From [Candidatus Thermochlorobacteriaceae] bacterium GBChlB (lineage in GTDB: Bacteria; Bacteroidota; Chlorobiia; Chlorobiales; Thermochlorobacteraceae), in NCBI GenBank assembly GCA_000724175.1, contig JPGV01000021.1, positions 1 through 38,856 on the forward strand: DNA of 38,856 nt, read 5' to 3'. The notes below the pieces were generated by a model. It was given only the letters and a program-made list of their open reading frames with translations. It searched no databases and was not told the DNA's origin. Within the stretch, counting starts at the first letter, position 1. Each line of letters starts with the position of its first letter. A program made the position numbers and the translations under genes. Shown here piece by piece: positions 1 through 8,405 of this stretch.

Positions 1-24
1 TTTGGTCACGACCGCATTTGGTAA

Positions 25-498
25 TTATCCTTTGTTGAGCAGGCGAATTTGTCGGCGCAGTGCGGCTTTTTCGTAGCGTCGGCGGTCGTCTTCGGTTTCA
101 GCTACAATTTCAGGCACAACGACAGGTTGGTTGTTTTCATCGATTGCGACGAATGTGAAATAGGCTTTGTTGCATTCTTTCGTTAGCCCTCTGACCAAAT
201 CTTCCGAAAAGACTTTGACGCCGACTTCCATTGAGGTTGTAAAGGCTCGATTTACATTGGCGCGAATGATGACGACCTCGCCGAGCTTAATCGGCTGTCT
301 GAATTCCATGGTGTCGACGGAGGCAGTTACGCAGACAGCTTGTGCGTGTCGACCAGCGGCAATGGCAGCAGCCAAGTCCATCCAGTGCATTAGGCGTCCA
401 CCAGAGATATTGCCCAAGTAATTTGTATCGTTTGGAGAAACGAACTGCGTCATCTCAACGCGCGAATATGACATTGGTTTTGATGTGCGTTCAGACAT
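25..498 (-). CDS. Hotdog-fold acyl-CoA thioesterase (YciA/BFIT-like)
   Basis: A 157-residue single-domain hotdog protein, expected to hydrolyse acyl-CoA thioesters in the cytoplasm. The family pattern is visible: a GN-x-SGG-x-LM-x-x-MD stretch near residues 29-41 (hotdog helix and active-site region), then TASVD-x-MEFRQPI and a TSMEVGVKV strand. A charged C-terminal tail rich in Arg and Lys follows. A second gene at 17565-18053 has the same layout and is a clear paralog, so the cell keeps at least two. Here the usual HGG of the helix reads SGG. The ATG at 498 is preceded by a tandem 10-bp repeat in the gap shared with the divergent dapA. Family assignment is confident; the acyl chain preferred cannot be read from the sequence. 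Confidence 0.85.
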   Translation of the reverse strand: MSERTSKPMSYSRVEMTQFVSPNDTNYLGNISGGRLMHWMDLAAAIAAGRHAQAVCVTASVDTMEFRQPIKLGEVVIIRANVNRAFTTSMEVGVKVFSEDLVRGLTKECNKAYFTFVAIDENNQPVVVPEIVAETEDDRRRYEKAALRRQIRLLNKG

Positions 499-500
499 AG

Positions 501-520
501 TTTGTCGCGGTTTGTCGCGT
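501..520. repeat. Tandem 10-bp repeat in the thioesterase/dapA divergent gap
   Basis: TTTGTCGCG(G/T) occurs twice back to back, immediately upstream of the minus-strand ATG at 498. Only the last base differs. It could be part of a regulatory site or chance; no longer palindrome is seen here. Confidence 0.4.
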
Positions 521-632
521 GGTTTTTCACAAAGTTACCGTTTGGCAACTCGATGTAAAAGTAGTTTTCCCAAATGAAAATCTTAAATTCGCCGCATCTT
601 ATTTCAAAACAACTTTTCAATCAGCAATACAG

Positions 633-1547
633 ATGAAGCGCAGACAAATTTCAGGCTCAATCGTCGCCCTTGTTACGCCGTTCAAGCACGATGGTGAAAT
701 TGACCTTGCAGCGTTACGTCGCTTGGTGCAGTTTCATATCGAGGGCGGCACAGATGTTCTCATTCCTTGCGGCACGACCGGTGAATCGCCGACGCTCTCG
801 GACGACGAACAACGCCGCATCATTGAAACGGTCGTCGAGGCTGCCGACGGAAAAATCCGTGTTATGGCAGGCGCGGGCAGCAACAATACGCATCACGCCG
901 TTGCTCTCTCGAGAGCCGCTGAAAAAGCTGGCGCGCAAGGTATTCTCTCCGTCGGACCATATTACAACAAGCCCACGCAGGAAGGATTCTTTCAACACTA
1001 TGCGCACATCGCCGAGGCTGTCAGCGTGCCGATTATGATTTACAATGTGCCGGGACGCACTGGCAGCAATATCGCGCCCGAGACGATCATTCGGCTTGCG
1101 CAGAAATTCTCGAACATCATTGCCGTTAAAGAAGCCTCTGGCAATATGGGACAAATCATGGAACTTCTGCGCGACCGACCAGAAGAGTTGGCGGTGCTTT
1201 CGGGCGATGATTACCTGACGCTGCCAATGATGGCGCTCGGTGGCGACGGCGTTGTTTCCGTTGCAGCCAATCAAGTGCCGCGCGTTATGAAAGCCCTTGT
1301 CGAAGCCATGTTCTCTGGCAATCTCGCCGAAGCGCAACGCCTGCACTCTACATATCTAAATTTGTTCAACTTAAATTTCATTGAATCAAACCCGATTCCG
1401 GTCAAATACACGCTCTCAAAAATGGGATTGATTGGAGAGACATGCCGATTGCCTATGGTCTCACCAAGCGCAAATGCAATGGCGAAATTGGACGCGGAGA
1501 TGAAACGGCTTGGACTCTCAAAAGCAGAATTGGCAGGTGCGTTGTAA
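633..1547 (+). CDS. dapA: 4-hydroxy-tetrahydrodipicolinate synthase
   Basis: This enzyme condenses pyruvate with L-aspartate semialdehyde, the first committed step to diaminopimelate and lysine. The reading frame is open from 519, but the ATG at 633 gives [17 protein letters not shown], the normal family N-terminus, and 304 residues, the usual size. Visible landmarks from that start are the [10 protein letters not shown] loop (Thr48, Thr49), the catalytic-triad Tyr138 in IYNVPGRTG with substrate-binding Arg143, and the Schiff-base Lys166 in AVKEASG. The gene stands alone on the plus strand, divergent from a thioesterase and convergent with a cysteine desulfurase only 23 bases away. No clear Shine-Dalgarno sequence precedes 633, so the start rests on family alignment. 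Confidence 0.95.
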   Translation: MKRRQISGSIVALVTPFKHDGEIDLAALRRLVQFHIEGGTDVLIPCGTTGESPTLSDDEQRRIIETVVEAADGKIRVMAGAGSNNTHHAVALSRAAEKAGAQGILSVGPYYNKPTQEGFFQHYAHIAEAVSVPIMIYNVPGRTGSNIAPETIIRLAQKFSNIIAVKEASGNMGQIMELLRDRPEELAVLSGDDYLTLPMMALGGDGVVSVAANQVPRVMKALVEAMFSGNLAEAQRLHSTYLNLFNLNFIESNPIPVKYTLSKMGLIGETCRLPMVSPSANAMAKLDAEMKRLGLSKAELAGAL

Positions 1548-1570
1548 GCGGTTCAATCGAAATGACTTCG

Positions 1571-2785
1571 TTAGGAAATTGTAGCCATTTGTGGCGAGAG
1601 CCGTCTCAATACCGTTCCGATTCGCGCCGCTGCTGCCTCGATGTCTTCAGCCGTGTTGAATTTTGAGAAGGAAATTCTGACGCTTGCCCGCGCCTCGTCT
1701 TCGGTTTTACCCAACGCCAAAAGCACGTGCGACGGCTTCTCTGTGCCGCTCGTGCAAGCGCTACCGCTCGATGCGGCAACGCCTTCGGCGTCAAGTCCTA
1801 AGAGCAAGACATCGCCCGCCAATTTTCGTCTCGAGCGAATGTTAAAGGTTAGATTGACGATGTGCGGCAAACTGTTTTCCGCGTCGCCGTTGATGGAAAA
1901 TTCCACAGTCTCTTTTTCCAGTGCAGCGAGGAGCGCGGCGCGCAGCGTTTGTGCATGCAGAAAATTTTTCTCCTGCTCTTCGATTGCAATCGCCAAGCCT
2001 TCTGCGAAGCCTAACGCAAGTGCGTAGTTTTCCGTGCCAGCACGCCGATTGCGCTCATGGCTGCCGCCGTGCAAGAGCGGCTCAATCGCGGTGCCGTGCT
2101 TGATATAAATCGCGCCGACGCCTTTGGGCGCATGAAATTTATGCCCGGTCATTGACGCCATATTCACATTCAAGTCTCGCACATTGAGCAGAATTTTTCC
2201 CGCCGACTGCACCGCGTCGGTATGAACCATTGCGCCATAGTCTTTGGCAAGCGCAGCGATTTCCTTTATCGGATTGACGTTGCCAAGTTCGTTGTTTGCG
2301 TGCATCAGCGAAATAAGAACGCTCTCGGCGCGCCGCGTCGCCAAGATATTTTTCAAATCGTCAAGGTCGAGCCTGCCGTGCGCGTCGTGCTTGATATAGA
2401 CGATGTCAATGCCGAACATTTTTTCTATCCATGCAAGGCTTTCCAACACGGCTTTATGTTCGAGCCGAGAACTGACGATGCAAGACGGTTTTCCCGCTAA
2501 GACCGCCGCCATTGCAAACCCTTTTAAGGCGAAGTTGTTGGACTCCGTGCCGCTCGATGTGAAGAATACTTCGGACGGCTCTGCGCCCAGCAGTTTTGCG
2601 ATGCGCTCGCGCGACTCCTCGAGAACTGTTTTCGTCTGCTGCCCAAATGAATGAATCGAGGATGCATTGCCAAAATACTCTGCGAAATACGGCAGCATTT
2701 TTTCAAGGACGCGCGGCTCTATCGGCGTTGTAGAGGCGTTATCGAGGTAAATTCGGTGCATTGGGTTGTTGTTCATACATCTCAA
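1571..2785 (-). CDS. Cysteine desulfurase (NifS/IscS class, PLP-dependent)
   Basis: It removes sulfur from L-cysteine, forming alanine and a protein persulfide for Fe-S cluster or thio-modification use. Seen, numbering from 2785: N-terminal IYLDNASTTP, the HANNELG motif near 162-168, the PLP lysine 216 in TGHKFHAPKG, an RRAGTEN motif near 248-253, and the persulfide cysteine 344 in SSGSACTSGTEKPSHVL. The longer active-site loop with SSGSACTSG fits the IscS/NifS group. The start is uncertain: TTG at 2785 overlaps the upstream stop by 4 bases, while ATGs at 2776 and 2761 give starts closer to the family N-terminus. No IscU or other isc gene is adjacent, so its sulfur acceptor is unknown. Confidence 0.92.
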   Translation of the reverse strand: MRCMNNNPMHRIYLDNASTTPIEPRVLEKMLPYFAEYFGNASSIHSFGQQTKTVLEESRERIAKLLGAEPSEVFFTSSGTESNNFALKGFAMAAVLAGKPSCIVSSRLEHKAVLESLAWIEKMFGIDIVYIKHDAHGRLDLDDLKNILATRRAESVLISLMHANNELGNVNPIKEIAALAKDYGAMVHTDAVQSAGKILLNVRDLNVNMASMTGHKFHAPKGVGAIYIKHGTAIEPLLHGGSHERNRRAGTENYALALGFAEGLAIAIEEQEKNFLHAQTLRAALLAALEKETVEFSINGDAENSLPHIVNLTFNIRSRRKLAGDVLLLGLDAEGVAASSGSACTSGTEKPSHVLLALGKTEDEARASVRISFSKFNTAEDIEAAAARIGTVLRRLSPQMATIS

Positions 2786-3693
2786 AATGTTACACGCAAG
2801 TTGGCACGCGGCACAAGCTGTCCTGTGAGCGGGTCGGGCTGCGACTCCAGAAACACGTTGAACCGCTCGTTGTATTGCGCCGTTGCAATGACCGCATCAA
2901 TCAAGCTCAAGGCATGGTTGAGAATAACAAATGTTACCATCGTCGTCGCGCGGTTGAGAATATCGTTAAACTCTTGTCGCTGCACGCCGAAGTCCAAAAA
3001 GCGTTGGCTCGCGCGCTCGTTGAAGCTCGCGTTGAGTTGCCGCGCGTCGTAATCGTCCCAGCCGACGGCGTAGTGGTCATATTTGCCGATCAGTTCGTAA
3101 TACTGCTGGGAGCCAAACGGCGGCAAGGTGTGCGAGAAGGTTGTTCCGTTGGCGTATTTGGCTTGGCGCTCGAAGGCGTTGAGTTCGGAGAAATCATTTC
3201 GGGCGACGCGCTGTAAATCCAACGACGCGCCGTAAATCTGGTTCAGGCGTTCTGCGTATCGTGCCGCGCTCCACCGCGAGCGTCCGTCTTGCAAAAGGTC
3301 GCTCGGCGCATCAGCAAAATTTTTGTAGTCGCGCGCCGCTTGATTGCCTTGATTGAGAAAGCGCGCGTGCATGGTCCATAGCACACCCTCGATTGCCAGA
3401 AAGAGCGCGCTGCGCAAGTAACTTTCGGCGTAAAATTCACCCGCGCCAGGCAATGCTGCCGACATCAAACCTGCTAACACCAGCGAGCGTCGCTTTCCCG
3501 TTGCGTCCGTTTGAAATTGCATTGAGCGTTCTTCTTGAAATCCGTCCCAAATCGGATTCGAGAGTTCCGACGAGGAAAAAAAGACAGGCATCGGCTTTGC
3601 GAGCTCTTTGCCAGCTTGAACAAATTGCAACTTGCGAAGCTCTTGTGCAGACGCGCCGACAGTGAGCATCGTGATAAGAATTACAACTCGCAT
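2782..3693 (-). CDS. Exported membrane protein, DUF5683-like
   Basis: 303 residues with a short N-terminal signal (hydrophobic residues 3-15, ending ASAQ). A hydrophobic pair near residues 70-105 contains an LPGAGEFYAESYLRSALF-type stretch. This resembles the DUF5683 pattern (a Pro-Gly followed by a Gln/Glu-Phe-Tyr motif) of Bacteroidetes/Chlorobi envelope proteins. A second hydrophobic stretch lies near 245-270. The function is unknown. The cysteine desulfurase follows with a 4-base overlap, so the two are probably co-transcribed, though no functional link is evident. The ATG at 3693 gives a good signal peptide. Confidence 0.7.
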   Translation of the reverse strand: MRVVILITMLTVGASAQELRKLQFVQAGKELAKPMPVFFSSSELSNPIWDGFQEERSMQFQTDATGKRRSLVLAGLMSAALPGAGEFYAESYLRSALFLAIEGVLWTMHARFLNQGNQAARDYKNFADAPSDLLQDGRSRWSAARYAERLNQIYGASLDLQRVARNDFSELNAFERQAKYANGTTFSHTLPPFGSQQYYELIGKYDHYAVGWDDYDARQLNASFNERASQRFLDFGVQRQEFNDILNRATTMVTFVILNHALSLIDAVIATAQYNERFNVFLESQPDPLTGQLVPRANLRVTF

Positions 3694-3749
3694 TGCAAAC
3701 AGTTGAAAGTTGGATTGAGATTCAGGCCGAAAGTTACTTAAAAATCATA

Positions 3750-3778
3750 TTGAGCTAAGCGACGAATTTTGCTACATT
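3750..3778 (+). promoter_or_regulatory. Sigma-70-type promoter for aroC
   Basis: TTGAGC (3750-3755), a 17-base spacer, then TACATT (3773-3778). Each hexamer matches the sigma-70 consensus at 4 of 6 positions. Transcription would begin near 3785, about 30 bases ahead of the favoured aroC ATG at 3815. It lies in the divergent gap with the DUF5683-like gene. Confidence 0.5.
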
Positions 3779-3814
3779 TCTTTTTCATCAATCACGACAA
3801 TGCCGCTTGACACT

Positions 3815-5026
3815 ATGATTCGTTATTTAACCGCCGGTGAGTCGCACGGTCCAGCGCTGACCGCAATTATTGAGGGCGTGCCTGCTGGACTTGCACTCTC
3901 GCCTGATGTTATCAATCAACAACTGCATCGACGCCAGCAGGGCTACGGGCGCGGCAATCGAATGAAAATCGAGACCGATACCGTCGAGGTTCTCTCAGGC
4001 GTGCGGTTCGGCAAAACCATTGGCTCGCCGATAACGCTGCTGATTCGAAACGCCGATTGGAAAAATTGGACGGAGAAGATGAATCAATTCGAAGATAAAC
4101 AGAGCAGCGTTAAAACCGTCGCCGTGCCGCGCCCCGGACATGCTGACTTTTCAGGCAAGTTGAAATACGGCTTCGATGATATTCGTCCCGTTATTGAACG
4201 CTCATCGGCGCGAGAGACGGCGGCGCGCGTTGCGGCTTGCACAGTTGCGCGTGCCTTTTTGAAATCGCTCGGCATTGAAATTGGCAGTTACCTTTCCGCC
4301 ATCGGTCAAGCCATTGAAAAAAATCCAAACGAAAACATTTACGCACTGCTGTCGGCGGGCGCAGAAACGCTTGCCAATGAAGCCGACCGCTCGCCTGTGC
4401 GAATGCTCGATGCTGCATTGGAAACCGAAGCGATGACGCTTATTGACGATGCAAAGAAACGTGGCGACACGCTCGGCGGCATCATTGAGGTCTTTGTTAC
4501 TGGTTTGCCAATTGGACTTGGCAGCTACGCGCAGTTCGACCGCAAGCTCGACGGCGAACTCGGCAAAGCGGTTCTCTCAATTCAAGCTGTCAAAGGCGTT
4601 GAAATCGGAACGGCGTTTCAGAATGCTGTCCGCTTTGGCTCGGAAGTCCATGACGAAATTTTTCTCGATAAACATGGCAAGCCATATCGCAAAACCAATC
4701 GCGCAGGCGGACTTGAGGGCGGCATGACCAACGGCGAAGTCTTGCAGTTGCGCGTCGCCATGAAGCCGATTTCTACCTTGATGAACCCGCTTCATTCCGT
4801 CAATCTCGAAACAATGGAGGAAACCAATTCGCATATTGAGCGCTCTGACACGTGCGCTGCGCCTGCTTGCGCCGTCATTGCCGAAGCCGTCATTGCGCCC
4901 GTTTTGGCAAACGCCGTGTTGGAAAAATTCGGCGGCGACTCTCTGTCCGAAGTTCTCGCGCGCCTTGATAATTATCGCGCCGACCTGAATGCCGCTCTCG
5001 AGCGCAAAACGCCCGTGAACACCTGA
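3815..5026 (+). CDS. aroC: Chorismate synthase
   Basis: It converts 5-enolpyruvylshikimate-3-phosphate to chorismate with reduced FMN, the last shared step to aromatic amino acids, folate and quinones. The sequence opens with MIRYLTAGESHGPALTAIIEG, followed by RRQQGYGRGNRMKIE, a PRPGHADFSGKLKYG region and the SSARETAARVAA signature. A GGMTNGE segment lies further on. An in-frame ATG at 3800 would add MPLDT, but 3815 matches the family N-terminus and gives 403 residues. This is slightly longer than the roughly 360 of E. coli, as is common outside Proteobacteria. A promoter-like pair sits at 3750-3778. Confidence 0.95.
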   Translation: MIRYLTAGESHGPALTAIIEGVPAGLALSPDVINQQLHRRQQGYGRGNRMKIETDTVEVLSGVRFGKTIGSPITLLIRNADWKNWTEKMNQFEDKQSSVKTVAVPRPGHADFSGKLKYGFDDIRPVIERSSARETAARVAACTVARAFLKSLGIEIGSYLSAIGQAIEKNPNENIYALLSAGAETLANEADRSPVRMLDAALETEAMTLIDDAKKRGDTLGGIIEVFVTGLPIGLGSYAQFDRKLDGELGKAVLSIQAVKGVEIGTAFQNAVRFGSEVHDEIFLDKHGKPYRKTNRAGGLEGGMTNGEVLQLRVAMKPISTLMNPLHSVNLETMEETNSHIERSDTCAAPACAVIAEAVIAPVLANAVLEKFGGDSLSEVLARLDNYRADLNAALERKTPVNT

Positions 5027-5039
5027 AGTCGCTGCTGTC

Positions 5040-5885
5040 GTGAAACTCCCGATTATTATTTCAGCGTTGCTCTATTGCACTGCCGTTCAAGCGCAAAAGA
5101 TAGAGAGCAACTTCAAACCGTATTTCACCGAATACAGCTTCGAGAACCTCGATGACTTTCCCGGCTACGTCTTGCTCTTTCCGAAACTGTCTGTTCTCGG
5201 GGCGACCGATTTTGCTAAACGCCGTATGGTTCGCAACGATGACACGTTTCGGCTTTATCCCGATGAAGCCATCGCGTTTGATGTCTTTCGTAAGCGCGAC
5301 CTCGACAGCATATTGTTGTCTCGGCTGCGGCTTATCTTAAAGACCAATCAACTGATTCCCGAATTGGACGGATTGATTGACCAACATCTGTCAAAGGCAG
5401 GATATTCGGAGACACTAAAAGATAGTGTTTGGAAAAATTTAGCGTCGGCGTTTTTCATTGTCGGAAGTTATCAAAATCCGTTAGAGCGTCTTTCGAAAAC
5501 GGGGCTTGACTCTGTTGTTGCTGGTCGGCTTCTTGCAGAGAAAAAAATTGTGTCCGACGCGCCGCGCCGACTTGCGCTTGATGCGCTCTTGGAGCATCTC
5601 TATATGTGGAATCGGCGGCTCTCGTCGGCGCACGGCGCAGAGTTTCTGGACGCGGTTGTCTTGCATCGCGTCGCAGCCTCATTGCTTGGCGAAAAAACAT
5701 CGACCGACGCCGACGACCTTTCGGAGAGCATGGAAATTATTCTGGACATCAGACGACTCGACGACATTGCTATCATAATCGAGAAACGCAGCGTGATTTA
5801 TTACTACGAGGAAGACCGCGAAGAAGAACTGCCGTGCCTCAATAACAGCCTGCCAAGTCCAAAAAAGAAACTAACCACTCGATAA
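5040..5885 (+). CDS. Exported protein of unknown function
   Basis: 281 residues beginning at a GTG 13 bases after aroC. A signal peptide is clear (hydrophobic residues 3-15, likely cleavage after TAVQA). The mature part is mixed and charged, with Leu-rich helical segments and a basic C-terminal tail. No domain or catalytic motif is recognised. It lies between aroC and a small membrane protein that starts 3 bases after its stop, so these two are probably translated together. The product would be periplasmic or surface-located. Confidence 0.65.
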   Translation: MKLPIIISALLYCTAVQAQKIESNFKPYFTEYSFENLDDFPGYVLLFPKLSVLGATDFAKRRMVRNDDTFRLYPDEAIAFDVFRKRDLDSILLSRLRLILKTNQLIPELDGLIDQHLSKAGYSETLKDSVWKNLASAFFIVGSYQNPLERLSKTGLDSVVAGRLLAEKKIVSDAPRRLALDALLEHLYMWNRRLSSAHGAEFLDAVVLHRVAASLLGEKTSTDADDLSESMEIILDIRRLDDIAIIIEKRSVIYYYEEDREEELPCLNNSLPSPKKKLTTR

Positions 5886-5888
5886 CCA

Positions 5889-6212
5889 ATGAACTCGATT
5901 CTTATTTGGGCGCTGACCGTTGCGGTCGAGTATGCGGTTCTGCTCACGCTTTTTCGCAAAGAGCGGCTCAAGTCGCTGCTCTACTGCACGCTGGTGAACG
6001 CAATAACAAACCCGATGATGAACTTCGCCATCCACAACGCCACCTCGACCTTTCAAGCCGATTGGATGCCGCTCTTTTTTTTGTTCGAGGGCTTGGTGAT
6101 TTTAGCTGAGTCGACGCTGATGTATTTATTGCTCGATATGGAGTATCTGCAAGCATTGCTATGGGCGGTTGCCGCTAATGCCCTTTCCGCCTCGCTCAGC
6201 TTTTTCCTTTGA
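5889..6212 (+). CDS. Small multi-pass membrane protein
   Basis: 107 residues, largely hydrophobic. Three or four membrane segments are apparent (about 5-20, 60-82 and 86-107), and a Lys/Arg-containing loop follows the first. The C-terminus is itself hydrophobic and stops abruptly after SFFL. The family is not recognised. It is tightly coupled to the preceding exported-protein gene (3-base gap) and ends 68 bases before miaB. The composition and tight spacing support a real gene despite the short length. Confidence 0.6.
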   Translation: MNSILIWALTVAVEYAVLLTLFRKERLKSLLYCTLVNAITNPMMNFAIHNATSTFQADWMPLFFLFEGLVILAESTLMYLLLDMEYLQALLWAVAANALSASLSFFL

Positions 6213-6280
6213 CTTTGACGAGACCTCTGCTTTGGCGTATCTTCGCGCTTCATCAAGAATCGAACCATTTTGGAGAACAG

Positions 6281-7714
6281 ATGCAAGAGACGCCAACCCT
6301 GCCGATACTGAACATCATTTCAGGCTCGCGCGAAGTCGCTGCCGATGGACAAGAGACCTTTGTTGCTACATCTACACGCGCCGCCGAAACGAACCGCAAA
6401 GGGAAAGTATACGTGGAGACCTACGGCTGCCAAATGAACTTTTCCGACACGGAAATCATCTCGTCGGTTCTTATCGGCGAGGGCTATGGGACAACCGACA
6501 ACGCGAGCGACGCCGACGTGATTTTCCTGAACACCTGCGCCATTCGCGACAACGCCGAGCAACGCATTCACCTTCGGCTTCAGCAGTTGAAGGGACTCAA
6601 GCGCCGCAACCCGAAATTGGTCATCGGCGTTTTGGGCTGCATGGCGGAGCGTATGAAATCCGCGCTTTTTGAAAAAGAAAAAATCGTCGATTTAATTGCG
6701 GGTCCCGACGCTTACCGCAGTTTGCCGCAGCTCATTGAACTTGCCGAAACTGGACAGAAAGCCGCCAATGTATTTTTGTCGCTCGAAGAAACTTACGCCG
6801 ACATTACGCCTGTGCGGCGCGAGGGCGTGAGCGCATTTCTCTCCATTATGCGCGGGTGCGATAATATGTGTTCGTTTTGTGTCGTGCCGTTCACGCGAGG
6901 ACGCGAGCGCAGCCGTCCTGCCTCGTCGCTGCTCGATGAAATCAAACGTCTCTCCGACGAAGGCTTCAAGGAAATTACGCTGCTCGGTCAAAATGTCAAT
7001 TCATATCTCGATGAAACCAGCACAGTCAATTTCGCCGAACTGATGTATCGCGCCAGCCTCGTCAATCCAAAGATGCGCATTCGCTTTACCACATCGCATC
7101 CGAAAGATATTTCGGAAGAACTCATTGATGTGATGGCAGAACGCCCCAACCTTTGCAAGTTCATTCACTTGCCCGTTCAATCAGGGTCATCGAGAATACT
7201 TGCTAAAATGAACCGCAATCATACGCGGGAACATTACCTCGAGAAAATTGCGATGATAAAATCGAAACTGCCAGAGTGCGCGCTCTCGACAGACATCATC
7301 ACGGGCTTTTGCAGCGAGACCGAAGCTGACCATGCAGAAACGCTTTCGCTGCTGCGCGAGGTTCGCTACGATTATGCGTTTACATTTATTTATTCCGAGC
7401 GCCCGAACACGCCTGCGGCAAAGCATTTTCCCGACGATGTGCCGAGCGACGTCAAGCAGCGCCGATTGTCGGAAATTGTTGCCGTGCAACGCCGCATCTC
7501 TGATGAAATCCATCGCAGTTTGGTCGGAAAAGTGTTTGAGGTTTTAATCGAAGGCAACAGCAAACGCTCGGCTGAGATGTGGATGGGCAGAACAGACGAG
7601 AACCGCGTTGTTGTGTTTCCGAAAGCAGCTCAGTCCGCACAGGCGGGCGACGTTGTGCGCGTTGAAATTGTAGAAGCCACATCAGCGACGCTTTTAGGCA
7701 AACAAGCTCTCTAA
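6281..7714 (+). CDS. miaB: tRNA-2-methylthio-N6-dimethylallyladenosine synthase
   Basis: A radical-SAM methylthiotransferase that adds the 2-methylthio group to i6A37 of tRNAs. Order along the 477-residue protein: UPF0004 domain with cluster cysteines 50 (ETYGCQMN), 86 (NTCAIR) and 120 (LGCMAER); radical-SAM cysteines 193, 197 and 200 (RGCDNMCSFC) followed by VPFTRGRERSR; and a C-terminal TRAM domain. The frame is open from 6209, but the ATG at 6281 has GGAGA just upstream (6272-6276) and starts nearer the family N-terminus. A 40-residue lead before the first domain remains, as in many Bacteroidetes/Chlorobi relatives. The VVPFTRGRE sequence favours MiaB over RimO. Confidence 0.95.
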   Translation: MQETPTLPILNIISGSREVAADGQETFVATSTRAAETNRKGKVYVETYGCQMNFSDTEIISSVLIGEGYGTTDNASDADVIFLNTCAIRDNAEQRIHLRLQQLKGLKRRNPKLVIGVLGCMAERMKSALFEKEKIVDLIAGPDAYRSLPQLIELAETGQKAANVFLSLEETYADITPVRREGVSAFLSIMRGCDNMCSFCVVPFTRGRERSRPASSLLDEIKRLSDEGFKEITLLGQNVNSYLDETSTVNFAELMYRASLVNPKMRIRFTTSHPKDISEELIDVMAERPNLCKFIHLPVQSGSSRILAKMNRNHTREHYLEKIAMIKSKLPECALSTDIITGFCSETEADHAETLSLLREVRYDYAFTFIYSERPNTPAAKHFPDDVPSDVKQRRLSEIVAVQRRISDEIHRSLVGKVFEVLIEGNSKRSAEMWMGRTDENRVVVFPKAAQSAQAGDVVRVEIVEATSATLLGKQAL

Positions 7715-7781
7715 CGGCACGCCCACGAAGTCTATGTTTTTATTGCAAGATTTGTGCTTGCGTTGAACTTTCCCACGTCTT

Positions 7782-7795
7782 GTGATAGGTATCAC
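7782..7795. promoter_or_regulatory. 14-bp palindrome GTGATA-GG-TATCAC
   Basis: Perfect 6-bp arms around a 2-base centre, as expected of a site for a dimeric regulator. The regulator is unknown. It lies about 240 bases upstream of the HU-like gene and 70 bases after miaB. Confidence 0.35.
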
Positions 7796-7860
7796 GCCCA
7801 GAGCCCAATGAATGTATCATCTTGTAGTGGTTTACGAATAACCCTGCGCAAAGAAAATAC

Positions 7861-7930
7861 GACCGTTTGGGTTTTGATAGGTTGAGTCGCTGGGGCAGCA
7901 GCAGCGATTCCCGAGAAAATTCAAACGGTC
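7861..7930 (+). ncRNA. Candidate structured RNA (nested hairpin)
   Basis: The outer arms GACCGTTTG (7861-7869) and CAAACGGTC (7922-7930) are perfectly complementary. Inside them GAGTCGCTG (7884-7892) pairs with CAGCGATTC (7902-7910) with one G-U pair. GG (7880-7881) and CC (7911-7912) could extend the inner stem past a small bulge. ATTTTTATTG follows the outer arm, so this could be the 3' end of a small transcript, a leader element of the HU-like gene, or an elaborate terminator for miaB. No known RNA family was recognised. Confidence 0.4.
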
Positions 7931-8033
7931 ATTTTTATTGTGTTCGTAACAAATTTTTTTGCACTTTTTTTTGTTAGATTCCCTCGCACATTTTCGCCCG
8001 AAGCAAAACCCAAACCTTTAACAACTATGCGGC

Positions 8034-8405
8034 ATGGACAACATCAAAGGAAAACCTTCGAACGCACGTAAAATCTCTCAAACATTAACGCGGCGTGACT
8101 TGGTTGCGCTCGTTGCTAAGCGCTTACAAAAATCAGAATCAGAAGTTGCTGAAACGGTCGATGTTACGCTCGACTCCATTTCGCGGCTGATTCGCACGGC
8201 GAACCCAGAAATCCGAATCGAGTTGCGCGGGTTGGGCGTCTTCGAGGTGAAATTTATGAAGGCTGCCGCCACGGTGCGCGACCCAAGAACGGGCGAGAAA
8301 ATCGCCTATTCGGGCAGACGCCGCAAGGCACATTTCAGACCCAGCAAGCTCATCAAACGGTTTTTGCAAAAAGATGCTAAAGCCGATAACGACGACTCAG
8401 CGTAA
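8034..8405 (+). CDS. HU/IHF-family DNA-binding protein
   Basis: 123 residues. Residues 18-112 match the HU/IHF fold: TRRDLVALVAKRLQKSESEV helices, RIELRGLGVFEVKF strands, then the DNA-binding arm with VRDPRTGEKI and a basic FRPSKLIKRF end. Compared with a 90-residue HU it has a 17-residue basic N-terminal extension and an acidic C-terminal tail. The arm keeps the Arg-Asn/Asp-Pro element that intercalates into DNA. It is expected to bend or compact DNA. Its TAA overlaps the ruvX ATG by one base, implying translational coupling. Whether it is HU- or IHF-like cannot be settled here. Confidence 0.9.
   Translation: MDNIKGKPSNARKISQTLTRRDLVALVAKRLQKSESEVAETVDVTLDSISRLIRTANPEIRIELRGLGVFEVKFMKAAATVRDPRTGEKIAYSGRRRKAHFRPSKLIKRFLQKDAKADNDDSA

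Larger units (their letters stand above)
7715..8033. other. 319-base intergenic stretch with two inverted repeats
   Basis: No convincing coding frame. It holds a 14-bp palindrome (7782-7795), a larger nested inverted repeat (7861-7930) followed by a short T-rich run, and T-rich DNA (7954-7972) leading to the HU-like gene. No tRNA, tmRNA core or SRP-RNA signature was recognised by eye. Confidence 0.6.

Noticed and set aside
714-1346. 210-codon open frame antisense to dapA
   Set aside because: dapA is unambiguous over the same bases; the antisense product has no recognisable pattern.
7715-8033. tRNA, tmRNA, SRP RNA or CRISPR in the longest gap
   Set aside because: No cloverleaf, no GGT-loop or tmRNA ends, no SRP tetraloop motif and no regularly spaced repeats.
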